From Flavobacterium sp. ENC (GTDB lineage Bacteria; Bacteroidota; Bacteroidia; Flavobacteriales; Flavobacteriaceae), in the NCBI RefSeq assembly GCF_020991415.1, contig NZ_JAJMOY010000004.1, positions 1-64,000 on the forward strand: DNA of 64,000 nucleotides, read 5' to 3'. Shown here one piece after another: positions 18,334 through 27,679 of this stretch. A program made the translations under genes and the position numbers. Under the pieces are notes generated by a model. The model was not told the DNA's origin. It was given only the letters and a program-made list of their open reading frames with translations, and did not search any database. Every line of letters begins with the position of its first letter. Positions within the stretch are counted from its first letter, which is position 1.

Positions 18334-19083
18334 CTACTTTTCTTTCATTGTCGTCAATTGTAAAAATCGGTCGTTTTTGTTTTCAAACAATTCCGTTGGT
18401 TTGTTTCCTGTATATTTTTTTAAGTCCTTGATAAAATGCGACTGATCAAAATAATTTTTTTCTGGATACAACTGGCCTTTCTTTATATGCTTAAATGCAT
18501 CAAAGCATTTCAAAATCTTGCAGTATGATTTTAGAGGAACATCAAACCTGTCTTTGAAGTATCGATTAATTTGTCGGGCGTTCCAAAAAACCTGTTGAGA
18601 ATACCATTCTACGGTCTTTTGGCCATGTGTTTGATATAGCAAGTTAAATAAATTCTGTTTTTTGTTATCGATGCTTTTTTGCTTACTCACAATTTTAAGC
18701 ATAATTTTGTCTAAGTTTTCAGTAGTACTTTCTAAATTTGTAAATGATAATTGGTCTATCTGCCAAAAATCGTGTTCCAGAATTTGTTCGCTATTACAAA
18801 AAGGTGAAATTTTCTGTTGTAAAATATAGTCGACCGCTAATAATTTAAATCGTATTCCGAAAAGTTGCCGGTTTGGCTCAATTGAAACTTCAACTTGTTT
18901 TGTCCAAAGTCCTGTTAGTGAAATTTCTTCCTGTTTGTAATTATCAAACGATACAATAAGGTCAAAACATCCGTCGGGCAAAATTGTAAAGTCCAGCTGC
19001 TGAGCTGCAGAATTATCAAACCACCAATAATTCTTTACGAAATCGGTCAGTAATTTGTCGGGCTGAAACTCTTTATAGATCAA
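18334..19083 (-). CDS. AraC-family transcriptional regulator (DUF6597-type sensor domain)
   Basis: A 249-residue regulator. The N-terminal domain (KEFQPDKLLTDFVKNYWWFDN, then ILPDGCFDLIVSFD and LFGIRFKLLAVDYIL) matches the DUF6597-type module seen in short AraC proteins; the C-terminal HTH ends with FDQSHFIKDLKKYTGNKPTEL, the classic second-helix signature. The start codon is TTG (TTG ATC TAT AAA): the frame upstream is closed by a stop with no ATG. It leads the VOC gene and likely regulates it or itself; the inducer is unknown. Confidence 0.85.
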   Translation of the reverse strand: MIYKEFQPDKLLTDFVKNYWWFDNSAAQQLDFTILPDGCFDLIVSFDNYKQEEISLTGLWTKQVEVSIEPNRQLFGIRFKLLAVDYILQQKISPFCNSEQILEHDFWQIDQLSFTNLESTTENLDKIMLKIVSKQKSIDNKKQNLFNLLYQTHGQKTVEWYSQQVFWNARQINRYFKDRFDVPLKSYCKILKCFDAFKHIKKGQLYPEKNYFDQSHFIKDLKKYTGNKPTELFENKNDRFLQLTTMKEK

Positions 19084-19257
19084 TCTTTTCTTTTTATTTG
19101 TTTTGTTGAATGTCTCTTAAAAAATAGCGGGTACCCTTCATCGTTTGCCAATTTTCTAAAATGTTTCAGTAAAGTACTTACGAATCTACAAAAATATGAT
19201 TAAATCATTAATTCTATTAAATTGCAGATAGCCCTGATGGAAAATTTTTATTATTAA

Positions 19258-20259
19258 TTATTGTGGAACTATTGTCTTTGTAATCATATCATTGATTGCG
19301 TTTTCAATGACTTTTGGTTGTTCCTGGTTGATATAATGTCCACTATTGGGAACCAGGATTTGTTTGCTGTTGGTAGAAAGAAGCAAAAAATCCTTTTGCA
19401 TCACAGACCAGGCATTTATCATTTCAGATTTTAATTTACCGTCTTTAATAAAGGAATCATAGCGTTTTTCATCTGCGGCGGTCAATACGTAAAGAGGGAT
19501 ATCACCAAAAGATTTTATTTTTGATGCTTCCTTTTTAATGGAACGCATCTGATCTTGCTCTTCCAGCACAGCATCAGCACTTTTGTAAAGTAAAGCGGGC
19601 ATTATTGAATTTTGATGTTGGTATTGTTTATCCTTTGGGAACATATTTTTGAACATTAATCTGGCCAGGCCAAAGTCATTTGCGAATTTCAAAAAACCTC
19701 CTGGCAATCCTTGATTGACCATTTTAAATAGTTCGGGAGATAAATATTTTTCGTCATCAGGACATTGACTATCCACTAATATTACACCAGCTACATCTTC
19801 AGGATATTTGTTGACAAAAAATCGAACAAGTGTTCCTCCAAATGAATGTCCTACAAGAATATACGGTTTTGGGACGTTGGCTTTTTCCAGCAAGAGATGT
19901 AATTCTCCAGCAATTTCCTCACCTGATTTTGGGTTGTGACCCCTGTCACTCCATAAAATTCCAGCCCTGTCATAGGAAAAGCTTGTATAGGAGGTTGGTA
20001 ATTCTTGTTGAATATTGTACCATTGAAGGTGTCCGGCAGGATCAAATGCAGTTTCAAATACAACCGTTGGCCCCCGATTTCCTTTTTTGAAATAATGCAG
20101 GCGGTGATCTCCAACTTCTGCAAAGCCGCCATCGGGACTAATTTTTTCAGCATCATTTCGGGATATCCTTTCAAACACAAATCCAGCGATAAGTAATAAT
20201 ACGGTCAATGAAAGTAAGCCCAAGCCTATTCGTTTTGTCCATTTGAGAAATTTTTTCAT
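19258..20259 (-). CDS. Membrane-anchored alpha/beta hydrolase
   Basis: A 333-residue protein with an uncleaved-looking N-terminal membrane helix (about 11-28) and a periplasmic alpha/beta-hydrolase domain. The nucleophile is Ser139 in GHSFGG, the catalytic His is in PNSGHYINQEQP near the C-terminus, and an acidic candidate lies in LTAADEKRYDSF. The stretch FKKGNRGPTVVFETAFDPAG replaces the usual HGxP oxyanion motif. Esterase or lipase-like activity is expected, with no substrate indicated. The gene is single, with gaps on both sides. Confidence 0.88.
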   Translation of the reverse strand: MKKFLKWTKRIGLGLLSLTVLLLIAGFVFERISRNDAEKISPDGGFAEVGDHRLHYFKKGNRGPTVVFETAFDPAGHLQWYNIQQELPTSYTSFSYDRAGILWSDRGHNPKSGEEIAGELHLLLEKANVPKPYILVGHSFGGTLVRFFVNKYPEDVAGVILVDSQCPDDEKYLSPELFKMVNQGLPGGFLKFANDFGLARLMFKNMFPKDKQYQHQNSIMPALLYKSADAVLEEQDQMRSIKKEASKIKSFGDIPLYVLTAADEKRYDSFIKDGKLKSEMINAWSVMQKDFLLLSTNSKQILVPNSGHYINQEQPKVIENAINDMITKTIVPQ

Positions 20260-20445
20260 GTTTTTTTATTACAAAGACATTTATATTTCATTTTTGTTAC
20301 AGTTGATGCGTTGAGATTATCAATCCAAGGTGATCAGTTATAAATATGGTGCGTATCCTGTTAAATTTTTAGGAGTTGTTTGAAAAACCGTGAATAAAAA
20401 GTCTTGAGCGTTTTCTAATTCTGCAATACCGAAAGCCAATTCGGA

Positions 20446-21000
20446 CTATATCCATCCAACTTGTTTTCGCCAGCTGTTAAACTCCAAATCGTCCGGGTGC
20501 AGATTCTTATGTTCGTCAGTTTTAATTTCAATGATTGCGTTCTGCTCTAATTCTCCAAGCTTCAATTCTTTACGCAGTCGTATCATTTCTTCCTTATCCT
20601 CTACAGGATATAGGCCACGATTATCAAACTGGGTGCCGTACTTCTGCGGCCTTCCTTCAAAATAACAGATCCTGTCGTGTAGATACGCAAGATTTTGAGG
20701 GTTGACTTCGCCATCGCTTCGGGATAATAGCTCATAGCATTTTCTCATCAATGCCGGTTCACTGATTGCGTGCTGGACAATAAGCCATGCAGCATCACTG
20801 GCTTCCCGTCCAACAATTAATCTTGTAGGATACCCGATAGCATTTATAATTTCATTAAGACAGGCCGCATTCTTTTTATGCACGCTTTCCATTTCAGGAT
20901 GATATCCTGCTAAGAGTTTTCCTTCTTTTAATAGCTTATCCCGAACCTGAAGGTCATGTCGAGCCATCTCTATTAATTCGTTAGCAATCTGAATATTCAT
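20446..21000 (-). CDS. DUF6624 family protein
   Basis: A 184-residue cytoplasmic protein of the DUF6624 type: about half is helical, with the conserved segment DAAWLIVQHAISEPALMRKCYELL, then LAYLHDRICYFEGRPQKYGTQF and the end of the core at LYPVEDKE. The repeated His residues (IVQH, YLHDR) and the YGTQ pattern are the family hallmarks. Function is unknown. It sits alone between two hydrolase genes on the same strand. Confidence 0.8.
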   Translation of the reverse strand: MNIQIANELIEMARHDLQVRDKLLKEGKLLAGYHPEMESVHKKNAACLNEIINAIGYPTRLIVGREASDAAWLIVQHAISEPALMRKCYELLSRSDGEVNPQNLAYLHDRICYFEGRPQKYGTQFDNRGLYPVEDKEEMIRLRKELKLGELEQNAIIEIKTDEHKNLHPDDLEFNSWRKQVGWI

Positions 21001-21100
21001 TTATAGATGTTATTTAATTTCAATAGTAAATAATCAATTTAGACTATCGCCGTGTACTGTTAAGCTGTATCAATTCTTAGCAATAGCTGTAAGAGCAGAA

Positions 21101-22180
21101 TTAGGATTTAAGCGCCAATGAAGCAATGTCCCTTACAAGCTGCGTTGGAGAATTGCAGTCGCAGTTACTGAACCCTACTACGTAAATATCTTTTTCAGGA
21201 ATATAAACCCCCATCGTTTTAAAGCCGAAAATACTCCCTCCATGTTCACGGGACGGTATCCCGTTTATATCTTTTATGTGCCATCCGTAGCCATAGGAGA
21301 ATTCGTCGCCGTTATTTAATTTGTATCTGCGAAATGCTTTGCTTGTTTCCGCCTTACCTAGAAGAACATTGCGATTTAAGGCATTTTGCCATTTCAGCAT
21401 GTCAGCAGTGGTAGACATTAGTGAACCAGACGAAAATGGAACACTAAAGTCGATTACCGTTTTGTTTACGTAACCGTATTCCTTCTTATGATATCCATAA
21501 GCCCTTTTTGCGATTACCGTTCGATCACTGGCATAGCGTGACTGATCCATTCCTGCCTTATCAAAGATATACTTTTTTAAAAAGTTATCGTAGGTTTCCT
21601 TCGACACCAGCTCAATAATATACCCCAGCAGCACATAGCCGGAATTGTTATACTCAAACTTTTCTCCGGGAGAAAAATCAGCCGCTTCATTCCTAAAGAA
21701 GTCGACCATCATTTTAGGTGTCATTTCCTTTTGAGCGATATCGGATAGCGACTTCATCTTTGTGAAGTCTTTGATGCCCGAAGTATGCGTCAGCAAATGG
21801 TGAAGCTTTATTTTACTCCCGCCGGGATAATCCTGTATGTATTTCGATATGGGATCGTCTATATTCAATTTCCCCTGTTCCTCAAGAATCAGTATTGCGA
21901 TCGCCGTAAACTGCTTGGTCATGGAACCCAGCTGAAATACATTTTCAGGTGTCATATCAACCCCAAGTTCCAAATTGGCTTTGCCGAATGCCTTTTGATA
22001 GATTATGTTGCCTTGGCGGGCAACCATAAATGCGCCGCCGGGACCATTTTTATCGCTAAAATTTTTTAGGATCAGGCTGTCTATCCTGACTTCAAGGCTT
22101 TGGGCAGAAACGGCATCCGATATCCCAAAGATAAAAAGCAAAACAAATAGCAGGCTACAGATGTTTTTTATTTTCTTCAT
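21101..22180 (-). CDS. Secreted serine hydrolase, class C beta-lactamase/PBP-like family
   Basis: A 359-residue protein when started at the ATG at 22180, which gives a clean signal peptide (about 1-26, SDAVSAQ); an upstream in-frame start would add 13 residues before it. The beta-lactamase-related fold is shown by the SxxK motif Ser86-Met-Thr-Lys89 (LGSMTKQF), the YxN motif in FEYNNSGYVLLG, and the KTG-equivalent HGG in REHGGSIFGF. Such proteins act as D-Ala peptidases or esterases; sequence alone does not tell which. Downstream lies DUF6624. Upstream lies a decayed fragment. Confidence 0.88.
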   Translation of the reverse strand: MKKIKNICSLLFVLLFIFGISDAVSAQSLEVRIDSLILKNFSDKNGPGGAFMVARQGNIIYQKAFGKANLELGVDMTPENVFQLGSMTKQFTAIAILILEEQGKLNIDDPISKYIQDYPGGSKIKLHHLLTHTSGIKDFTKMKSLSDIAQKEMTPKMMVDFFRNEAADFSPGEKFEYNNSGYVLLGYIIELVSKETYDNFLKKYIFDKAGMDQSRYASDRTVIAKRAYGYHKKEYGYVNKTVIDFSVPFSSGSLMSTTADMLKWQNALNRNVLLGKAETSKAFRRYKLNNGDEFSYGYGWHIKDINGIPSREHGGSIFGFKTMGVYIPEKDIYVVGFSNCDCNSPTQLVRDIASLALKS

Positions 22181-22308
22181 AATAATTAAGTGTTTAAAAA
22201 ATAAGACGCCCCGGAACATAATCAGGTTACAAATTACATGTAGAAAAATTTACTTCAGGAAAAAAAACCTGACCTCATTTGCTTCTGCCGCTATAATTTT
22301 CTGCTTTC

Positions 22309-22552
22309 TCAATTTATGAATGCTAAAATTTTAAAATTAGAAACCAAAACCTTAACGCTGTTTTTATATTTCCATGGAGCGGTTATAAAGAAGTTTTTGG
22401 CTGCGCCAGGGCTAAATAAAATGGCATCCGCCAGCTTTGTGCGGTTCATATATACAGCCATTGTATCCCCATCAATAGTTAAGGCAACATGCAAAGACTG
22501 ATTAAGGTACTAAGCAAGATCATACGTGGTTTCTACAGGATAGAATTGCGTA
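22309..22552 (-). pseudogene. Remnant of a beta-sandwich protein gene with in-frame stop
   Basis: Reading leftwards, a single frame continues from about 22552: DTQFYPVETTYDLA, then a TAG stop, then YLNQSLHVALTIDGD, running to a stop at 22309. The second half has the pattern VALTIDGDTMAVYMNRTKLADA and ITAPWKYKNSVKVLVSNFKI, typical of LamG-like or OmpA-associated beta-sandwich domains in Bacteroidota. Neither half has a signal peptide or a full domain, and the 5' part has been lost against the end of the cyclase gene. A short real protein from the ATG at 22494 (61 residues) is unlikely. Family assignment is tentative. Confidence 0.5.
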
Positions 22553-23653
22553 TCACTTCTTTAAATTTTGTAGTAAGGTGAATAATTCAAATTGTCCATC
22601 CTTGCCCCTTAAGGTATTTTGTCCTACTGATTTTGCTTTATAGTAAGGGCTGGGTTCAAGTTGATGTGCAAGTGTATCAGATATCAGAATATCTACAGTA
22701 AATTGATTACAAAGCCCTTCAATTCGGGCCGTCGCGTTCAATACATCGCCTGTAAATATAATTTCCTTTTTTAGTATTCCTATTTCACCTGTGGTGACCT
22801 TTCCGCAATGAAGTCCTGCTTTGAATTGTGGTGCTAAGCCATATTTTTCTTTATAGGCAATTGATTTGTGGATTAGGGAATCCTTCATAGCAAAAAAGCA
22901 GCGTATGCAATTATTGTTTTTAAGACCTTTTTCTAATCTCCAGGATATAATCATTTCATCACCGGCATATTGGTATATTTCGCCAGAATATTCAATTACA
23001 GGATCGCTCAGATCTGAAAAATACTCCTGAAGCATCTGAAAATAGATGACATGCCCCAACTTTTCTGCAATCTCTGTAGATGATTTCATATCCAGGAACA
23101 TAAATATCCGCTCTTCTTCTACAGGCTTATAATATTTTCCCAGAAAAAAATTACTGAGCATGCTTGTACCCATACTTTCACTTACTTCAGTATAGAACTG
23201 CGTGATAACAATGATGCTCGTCAGGTAAGTTAAGATTCCGAGAAACGAATAATCCATAAAGAAACTCCACATTCCCTGCCAAAAGAGCTTATTAGAAATT
23301 GCCGTGAGCATTTCATTGTTTGTTGTCAGGAATATTATTAGGAGTAAGAACAAAATGATGACCAGGTAAATAGCAGATTTATATAAAATCTTTTTGGAAA
23401 AGCACTTTTGGCTGAACCATTTATTGATGTACAGGATTTCCACTATGCCTATTATGGTTCCAAATGTAGTGGCTAACATTGGAATTACTATTATATTGCG
23501 ACCAAATATATATGGATTCTTCGATGATGGATAAAAGTTCAGATTACCTAACAGACCTCTTTCAAGAATAGTGTAAATCACACTGAACACAAACCATATG
23601 ATGGCAAATGGTAAAATACGTGTAATATTTCTTTTGGTTGTCGGTGTCATCAT
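22553..23653 (-). CDS. Membrane-bound class III adenylate/guanylate cyclase
   Basis: A 366-residue protein. Four or more transmembrane helices occupy about 10-180, followed by a cytoplasmic class III cyclase domain (about 190-355). Both metal-binding aspartates are visible (MFLDMKSST and YAGDEMI), and the transition-state Asn/Arg pair lies in GDVLNATARIEG. The substrate-selecting Lys that precedes GD in adenylate cyclases (KTIGD) is Gln here (IYQYAGD), so ATP versus GTP is unclear. A cyclic nucleotide is expected; a Crp/Fnr-family regulator gene lies about 2.4 kb away, but a link is only conjecture. Confidence 0.85.
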   Translation of the reverse strand: MMTPTTKRNITRILPFAIIWFVFSVIYTILERGLLGNLNFYPSSKNPYIFGRNIIVIPMLATTFGTIIGIVEILYINKWFSQKCFSKKILYKSAIYLVIILFLLLIIFLTTNNEMLTAISNKLFWQGMWSFFMDYSFLGILTYLTSIIVITQFYTEVSESMGTSMLSNFFLGKYYKPVEEERIFMFLDMKSSTEIAEKLGHVIYFQMLQEYFSDLSDPVIEYSGEIYQYAGDEMIISWRLEKGLKNNNCIRCFFAMKDSLIHKSIAYKEKYGLAPQFKAGLHCGKVTTGEIGILKKEIIFTGDVLNATARIEGLCNQFTVDILISDTLAHQLEPSPYYKAKSVGQNTLRGKDGQFELFTLLQNLKK

Positions 23654-23781
23654 CTGAATTTGAGCTGTTAAAATAAATCACAACTAAGATATTCAATATA
23701 TGATGAAATTACTCAACCCTTAACTGATATAATTGTTAAGGGTTTTAAGTACAGTAATAACAGAGTAACAAAAATGTTTTA

Positions 23782-24711
23782 CTATTCCCTTCCTAAATGC
23801 CATGCTGCCGTCTCCCTTATGCCATCGATATAAGATGTCGGTGTAAAGTTAAACGCTTTCTCGAACTTCGTCGAACTGAATTGAAGTGGGAATTCATTTT
23901 GGTAATTCATCTCATAGGCCTCCTTCATGAAGGGGTTGAAATAACCAAATATTTTCAACAGCCACTTAGGCAGTACAGTAACCTTATCTGAACTTTGCAT
24001 ATACTCTGCTGAAAGTTTAATGAATTGCCTTGCAGTCAGCGGGGCCGCAGACGGCAGGTGCCAGACCTGCCCGAATGATTGTTCGCTGGTAGCCAGCATG
24101 TATAATGCTTCAGCAGCATCCGGCGTATAGTTAAAAGACCGTGGCACGTCGGCATTAATGAACCATTGCGAACTGCTTCCTTTCTTCATTTTGTCAAATA
24201 CCAGCAAGCCGGCAAAGCTTTTTTCTATTACTCTTGGACCATAAAAGTCTGTGGCCCTTGCAATAGTTGCCTTTAGTGTCCCCGCCGCCATTTCCTGTAG
24301 CAGCATGCGGGCTACGTCAGCACGAACTCTTCCCTTTTTACTTATATAATTGTATGGGGTATCCTCGGTTATCACACCATCAATCTTACCATACATGTAA
24401 ATATTATCAAAAAACACAAGTTTTGCACCTGTAGCCTTACATGCATTTATTACGTTTCGCATAATAACCGGCCATTGTTCCTTCCATATTTTTGCGTTAT
24501 ATACCAGTCCGATTGTAAGATAAACGACATCCGATCCGAGTATGGCAGAAAGTACTTCTTCAGAATTAAGCGCATCAGCTGTTATGGATTCCGTGCCTTC
24601 AATATTTTGAGGTTTTCTTGATACGAGCCTAATGTTTACATTGTGCTTTTTTAATACAGGTATAAGTTCGGTGGCGATGGTACCGTTGGCACCTAAAATA
24701 GTATGGGTCAT
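23782..24711 (-). CDS. NAD(P)-dependent epimerase/SDR-family protein
   Basis: A 309-residue atypical short-chain dehydrogenase. The N-terminal nucleotide loop is ILGANGTIATELIPVLKKH, followed by SRKPQNIEG (a Ser-Arg pair favouring NADP). The segment VYLTIGLVYNAKIWKEQWPVIMRNVINACKATGAKLVFFDNIYMYG is the conserved SDR e core, with Tyr in NIYMYGK and no clear YxxxK partner, so catalytic activity as a reductase is uncertain. An AraC-family regulator gene lies 102 bp upstream on the same strand, a usual regulator-target pairing. Confidence 0.82.
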   Translation of the reverse strand: MTHTILGANGTIATELIPVLKKHNVNIRLVSRKPQNIEGTESITADALNSEEVLSAILGSDVVYLTIGLVYNAKIWKEQWPVIMRNVINACKATGAKLVFFDNIYMYGKIDGVITEDTPYNYISKKGRVRADVARMLLQEMAAGTLKATIARATDFYGPRVIEKSFAGLLVFDKMKKGSSSQWFINADVPRSFNYTPDAAEALYMLATSEQSFGQVWHLPSAAPLTARQFIKLSAEYMQSSDKVTVLPKWLLKIFGYFNPFMKEAYEMNYQNEFPLQFSSTKFEKAFNFTPTSYIDGIRETAAWHLGRE

Positions 24712-24813
24712 AATTTTAAGATTTAGAATATTATTTATTTCTAAAGCAAAACTACAGTACGATTTTTTACGGCCATTGTAAGAAAACGAATGTGCCGAAA
24801 TACTACTAAATAA

Positions 24814-25680
24814 TTATTCAATTATGTCCGGGCTTTTGGGGCCTGAGCCCACGGTAAAAAATTCTTTTCCCTTTAAATCTTTTATAAACTGTTGCGGTGT
24901 TGTCCCTAAAAATTGCTGAAAGTCTTTAATAAGATGGCTTTGGTCATGGTAGTTAAATGCTGTTACGATTTCAAACATATCAGGCATTTTTTCCTGGGTA
25001 CTGATAAGTTGGGCAATAACCATTTTAAATCTTAAAAAACGCAATAATTCCTTAGGGGAAAAACCGGCATACTTCTGAAATCGAATCTGGACGGTACGTT
25101 CAGTCAATTTAGCGTCCGATGCAATGGCTTTTACCGGATGTGTTGCAGGGTTGTAGAAGTAATGCTCACCGTCAATAAGCGGCTGGGCAGCAGTATCCAT
25201 CTCACGTATATAGTGTGCAATGTAATCGGAAATTATAGTTAATCTCGCCTTAAGATCGCTAATCTCGGAAAGTGTTTCATGTAGCTCATGCCAGGAATAC
25301 TTACCGGTTAATTCATCGGGATTATAAACCGTCTGCCCATCAAAATTATTAAGCGGTACATTAAATAGATTGTAAAATCCGCTTAGCCTAAAATTCACTA
25401 CAATTAAGTCAGCCCCTTCACTCAGTTCATAATTAAGCATCTGTTTCAATGGACCGATAACTGAACAGCCTTTTTTGATTACCTGGGCTGAGGATGCATT
25501 GTTGAATGATATTGGAACGGATGTGCCAAAATTAAATAGTAAAAGCATCTCAAGGCTTGGGGATAAATGCTTTATTACCGGCGGTCCACCACTATGGTAT
25601 ATATGGTAAAAATGGCTGATAACAGCATTTAAGCTTCCCTCAACCGTGTATAGCATACCGTTCTTATCTTCCTGCTCCAT
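24814..25680 (-). CDS. AraC-family transcriptional regulator
   Basis: A 288-residue regulator from the ATG at 25680; an in-frame TTG 21 bp upstream would add seven residues, but it sits right against an AAGGAG, which is too close for use. N-terminal cupin-like sensor domain (about 1-165), then the C-terminal HTH with LTERTVQIRFQKYAGFSPKELLRFLRF and YHDQSHLIKDFQQFLGTTPQQF, the AraC signature. The effector is unknown. It leads the SDR gene on the same strand and likely controls it. Confidence 0.87.
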   Translation of the reverse strand: MEQEDKNGMLYTVEGSLNAVISHFYHIYHSGGPPVIKHLSPSLEMLLLFNFGTSVPISFNNASSAQVIKKGCSVIGPLKQMLNYELSEGADLIVVNFRLSGFYNLFNVPLNNFDGQTVYNPDELTGKYSWHELHETLSEISDLKARLTIISDYIAHYIREMDTAAQPLIDGEHYFYNPATHPVKAIASDAKLTERTVQIRFQKYAGFSPKELLRFLRFKMVIAQLISTQEKMPDMFEIVTAFNYHDQSHLIKDFQQFLGTTPQQFIKDLKGKEFFTVGSGPKSPDIIE

Positions 25681-26043
25681 TAATTTTACAGTATTAGGCA
25701 ACTCCTTACTTTGACCTGCCTCATAAGTCTAGTTATAGTGAGTTAGCTTGTATCCCTTTTGTGTCCTCAATCAATATAGGTCTTAGTCAGTCAATGTATT
25801 TTTATAGATGTAAATCTATGGAAAATAGTTTTACGGGACAATTTTTAAAATGTTTGTTGTGCTCAGAAAAATCTTTCTATTTGGCAATTTCCAATAAGTT
25901 CCCAAAAAAAGCATAGGAAGTGCCGTACTTAGAATCAAAGACCTCCGTTATTTTTATAAATTTACAGGAAATTCAGTAAATTGTAGATCGAAGTTACTGA
26001 TGATAATCTGAATATCCGGACTGTAAAAGAGGCACACTATATT
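25681..26043. other. 363 bp intergenic region
   Basis: No gene is seen. The gap separates the minus-strand AraC gene from the plus-strand Crp-type gene and must hold promoters for both. No clear inverted repeat or TTG-N19-TAnnTTTG element was found. Confidence 0.45.
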
Positions 26044-26622
26044 ATGATAAACAGCTTGCTTACTAACATTCAATATCTCATTAGCCTAAGCAAGGCAGAG
26101 AAAGATATTGTAATCTCCCTATTTAAAGAGCAGACTTATAAAAAGGGCGATTTCTTTTTAGCAGAAGGGCAAATTTGCAAACAGGTCGGATTTGTTACCA
26201 AAGGATTAATGAGATATTATATTAATCACGACGGCGAAGAAAAAACATACGCTTTTTCTCAGGAAAACCAATATGTATGCAATTATGAGAGCTTCCTGCC
26301 CCAGAACCCTTCGTCAAAAATCATTCAAGCCCTGGAAGACAGCGACGTCATGGTAATTTCGCATAGTGACCTGCAAATACTTTATGCGAAAGTTCGTGAA
26401 GGCGAACGTTACGGGAGAATTGCCATCGAAGCAGTTTTTCTGCAAATGCTGAAAGACATCAATTCGTTTTATACGGAAACACCTGAGGTTCGTTATGAAA
26501 GGTTCTTAACTAACCATTCAGATCTGCAGCAAAGGGTTTCCCAATATCACATCGCCTCATTTGTTGGTGTCAAACCGCAATCACTAAGCCGCATCCGTAA
26601 AAGAATTTTCAATAAAAGTTGA
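26044..26622 (+). CDS. Crp/Fnr-family transcriptional regulator
   Basis: A 192-residue Crp/Fnr-type protein. The N-terminal cyclic-nucleotide-binding fold runs to about residue 120 (KKGDFFLAEGQICKQVGFVTKGLMRYY), and the C-terminal HTH is short (LQQRVSQYHIASFVGVKPQSLSRIRKRIF), as in many Bacteroidota members. The classic cAMP contact residues (GELG-type and RSAS) are not present, so the ligand may not be cAMP. It is divergent from the AraC gene and precedes the DUF4267/cupin genes by 79 bp on the same strand, which it may regulate. Confidence 0.87.
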   Translation: MINSLLTNIQYLISLSKAEKDIVISLFKEQTYKKGDFFLAEGQICKQVGFVTKGLMRYYINHDGEEKTYAFSQENQYVCNYESFLPQNPSSKIIQALEDSDVMVISHSDLQILYAKVREGERYGRIAIEAVFLQMLKDINSFYTETPEVRYERFLTNHSDLQQRVSQYHIASFVGVKPQSLSRIRKRIFNKS

Positions 26623-26701
26623 TTTGTTAACCCAGGTGCATAAAAATCGGCCATCATCCTGATAATTTTGTTTCATTATTAATACTTAAGAACAAATTAT
26701 C

Positions 26702-27094
26702 ATGAGAACTACAATTTTTTACGTCATCACATTTTTATTAGGTCTGGGAATGATTTTTCTGGGCTCCCGTTTTTTTTGGTCTCCCGAAGTTGCAACAGCA
26801 GGATATGGCATACATTATAATGCACAGGGAGACTATTCATTTCACTATATAAAAGGTATCAGGGATATATTTTCCGGTCTGATTATTTGTGTTTTTGTAT
26901 TATTGAATGAGCGCCGGGCTCTCGGTGTGACATTGCTGGCAGGAACAATGATTCCGCTTACTGATATGCTTATCGTGCTCAGCAAAAGTTACAACAGCCT
27001 TCTGCAGGCAGTGCCGCATATTATCGCCATCGCTATTTGTGCTGTATTCGGGATCCTATTATTAGCCGCCAAACCTCAATCAGAAAAGCTATGA
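26702..27094 (+). CDS. DUF4267 small membrane protein
   Basis: A 130-residue integral membrane protein with four predicted transmembrane helices: FYVITFLLGLGMIFLGSRF, IFSGLIICVFVLL, ALGVTLLAGTMIPLTDML and IIAIAICAVFGILLL. The central motif YIKGIRDIFSG is the DUF4267 hallmark. Function is unknown. Its TGA overlaps the ATG of the following cupin gene (ATGA), so the two are probably translationally coupled. Confidence 0.8.
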   Translation: MRTTIFYVITFLLGLGMIFLGSRFFWSPEVATAGYGIHYNAQGDYSFHYIKGIRDIFSGLIICVFVLLNERRALGVTLLAGTMIPLTDMLIVLSKSYNSLLQAVPHIIAIAICAVFGILLLAAKPQSEKL

Positions 27095-27612
27095 AAAAAT
27101 CAGGATATATCAAGCTGATCGGTTCAGTTGACAATGGCAACAAAAGCATAGCCAGGCTGAATATTCTTCCCGGGGAAAAGACTCCCTGGCATTATCACAC
27201 TTTGTTTTCAGAAACATTCAGTATCTTAAAAGGAACCCTGGAAGTAGGCAGACGAAGAGATATCCTCCATTTAAAGCAGGGAGATGCAGTGACAATAATG
27301 GCTAAAGAAAAGCACTATTATCATAACACTTCCAACGAAGAATGTATTATAACCACAACGATTGATCCGGGAAATAAAAACTTTGAAAATGCCCTTCTTA
27401 TTTTAAAAGGGCTTGCCAGTGATGGTTTGGCCACCAGTGCAGGAACACCTAAGAGGTTTGCCCATTTAGTCCTTTTCGTTTACCTAAGCAATTCAAAAAT
27501 GACAGGAATTCAGAAAATGGCTGAACCAGTGTTTAACTTCTTTACCAAAGCTGCTATTAAAAAAGGCCAGCTCGACAAATTGATAGAAAAGTATTGTAAC
27601 TTAACGCAATAA
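27091..27612 (+). CDS. Cupin-domain protein
   Basis: A 173-residue protein from ATG 27091, which overlaps the previous gene's stop by four bases; a TTG 54 bp upstream is disfavoured. The cupin barrel is shown by PGEKTPWHYHTLFSETFSILKGTLEVG (metal-type His residues in WHYHTLFSE) and KEKHYYHNTSNEECIITTTIDPG. The C-terminal helical tail is longer than usual. Such proteins may act as small-molecule binders, isomerases or dioxygenases; no substrate is indicated. It belongs to the Crp-DUF4267-cupin run. Confidence 0.8.
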   Translation: MKKSGYIKLIGSVDNGNKSIARLNILPGEKTPWHYHTLFSETFSILKGTLEVGRRRDILHLKQGDAVTIMAKEKHYYHNTSNEECIITTTIDPGNKNFENALLILKGLASDGLATSAGTPKRFAHLVLFVYLSNSKMTGIQKMAEPVFNFFTKAAIKKGQLDKLIEKYCNLTQ

Positions 27613-27679
27613 ATCGCTTGGTCTTATCCTGCTTATCATTAAGAAGGGCTCTTATTCTATAACATTAAAAATAAAAAAT

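Noticed and set aside
22309..22494. Independent 61-residue protein
   Set aside because: The frame continues upstream past a TAG with the same domain pattern, indicating a broken larger gene.
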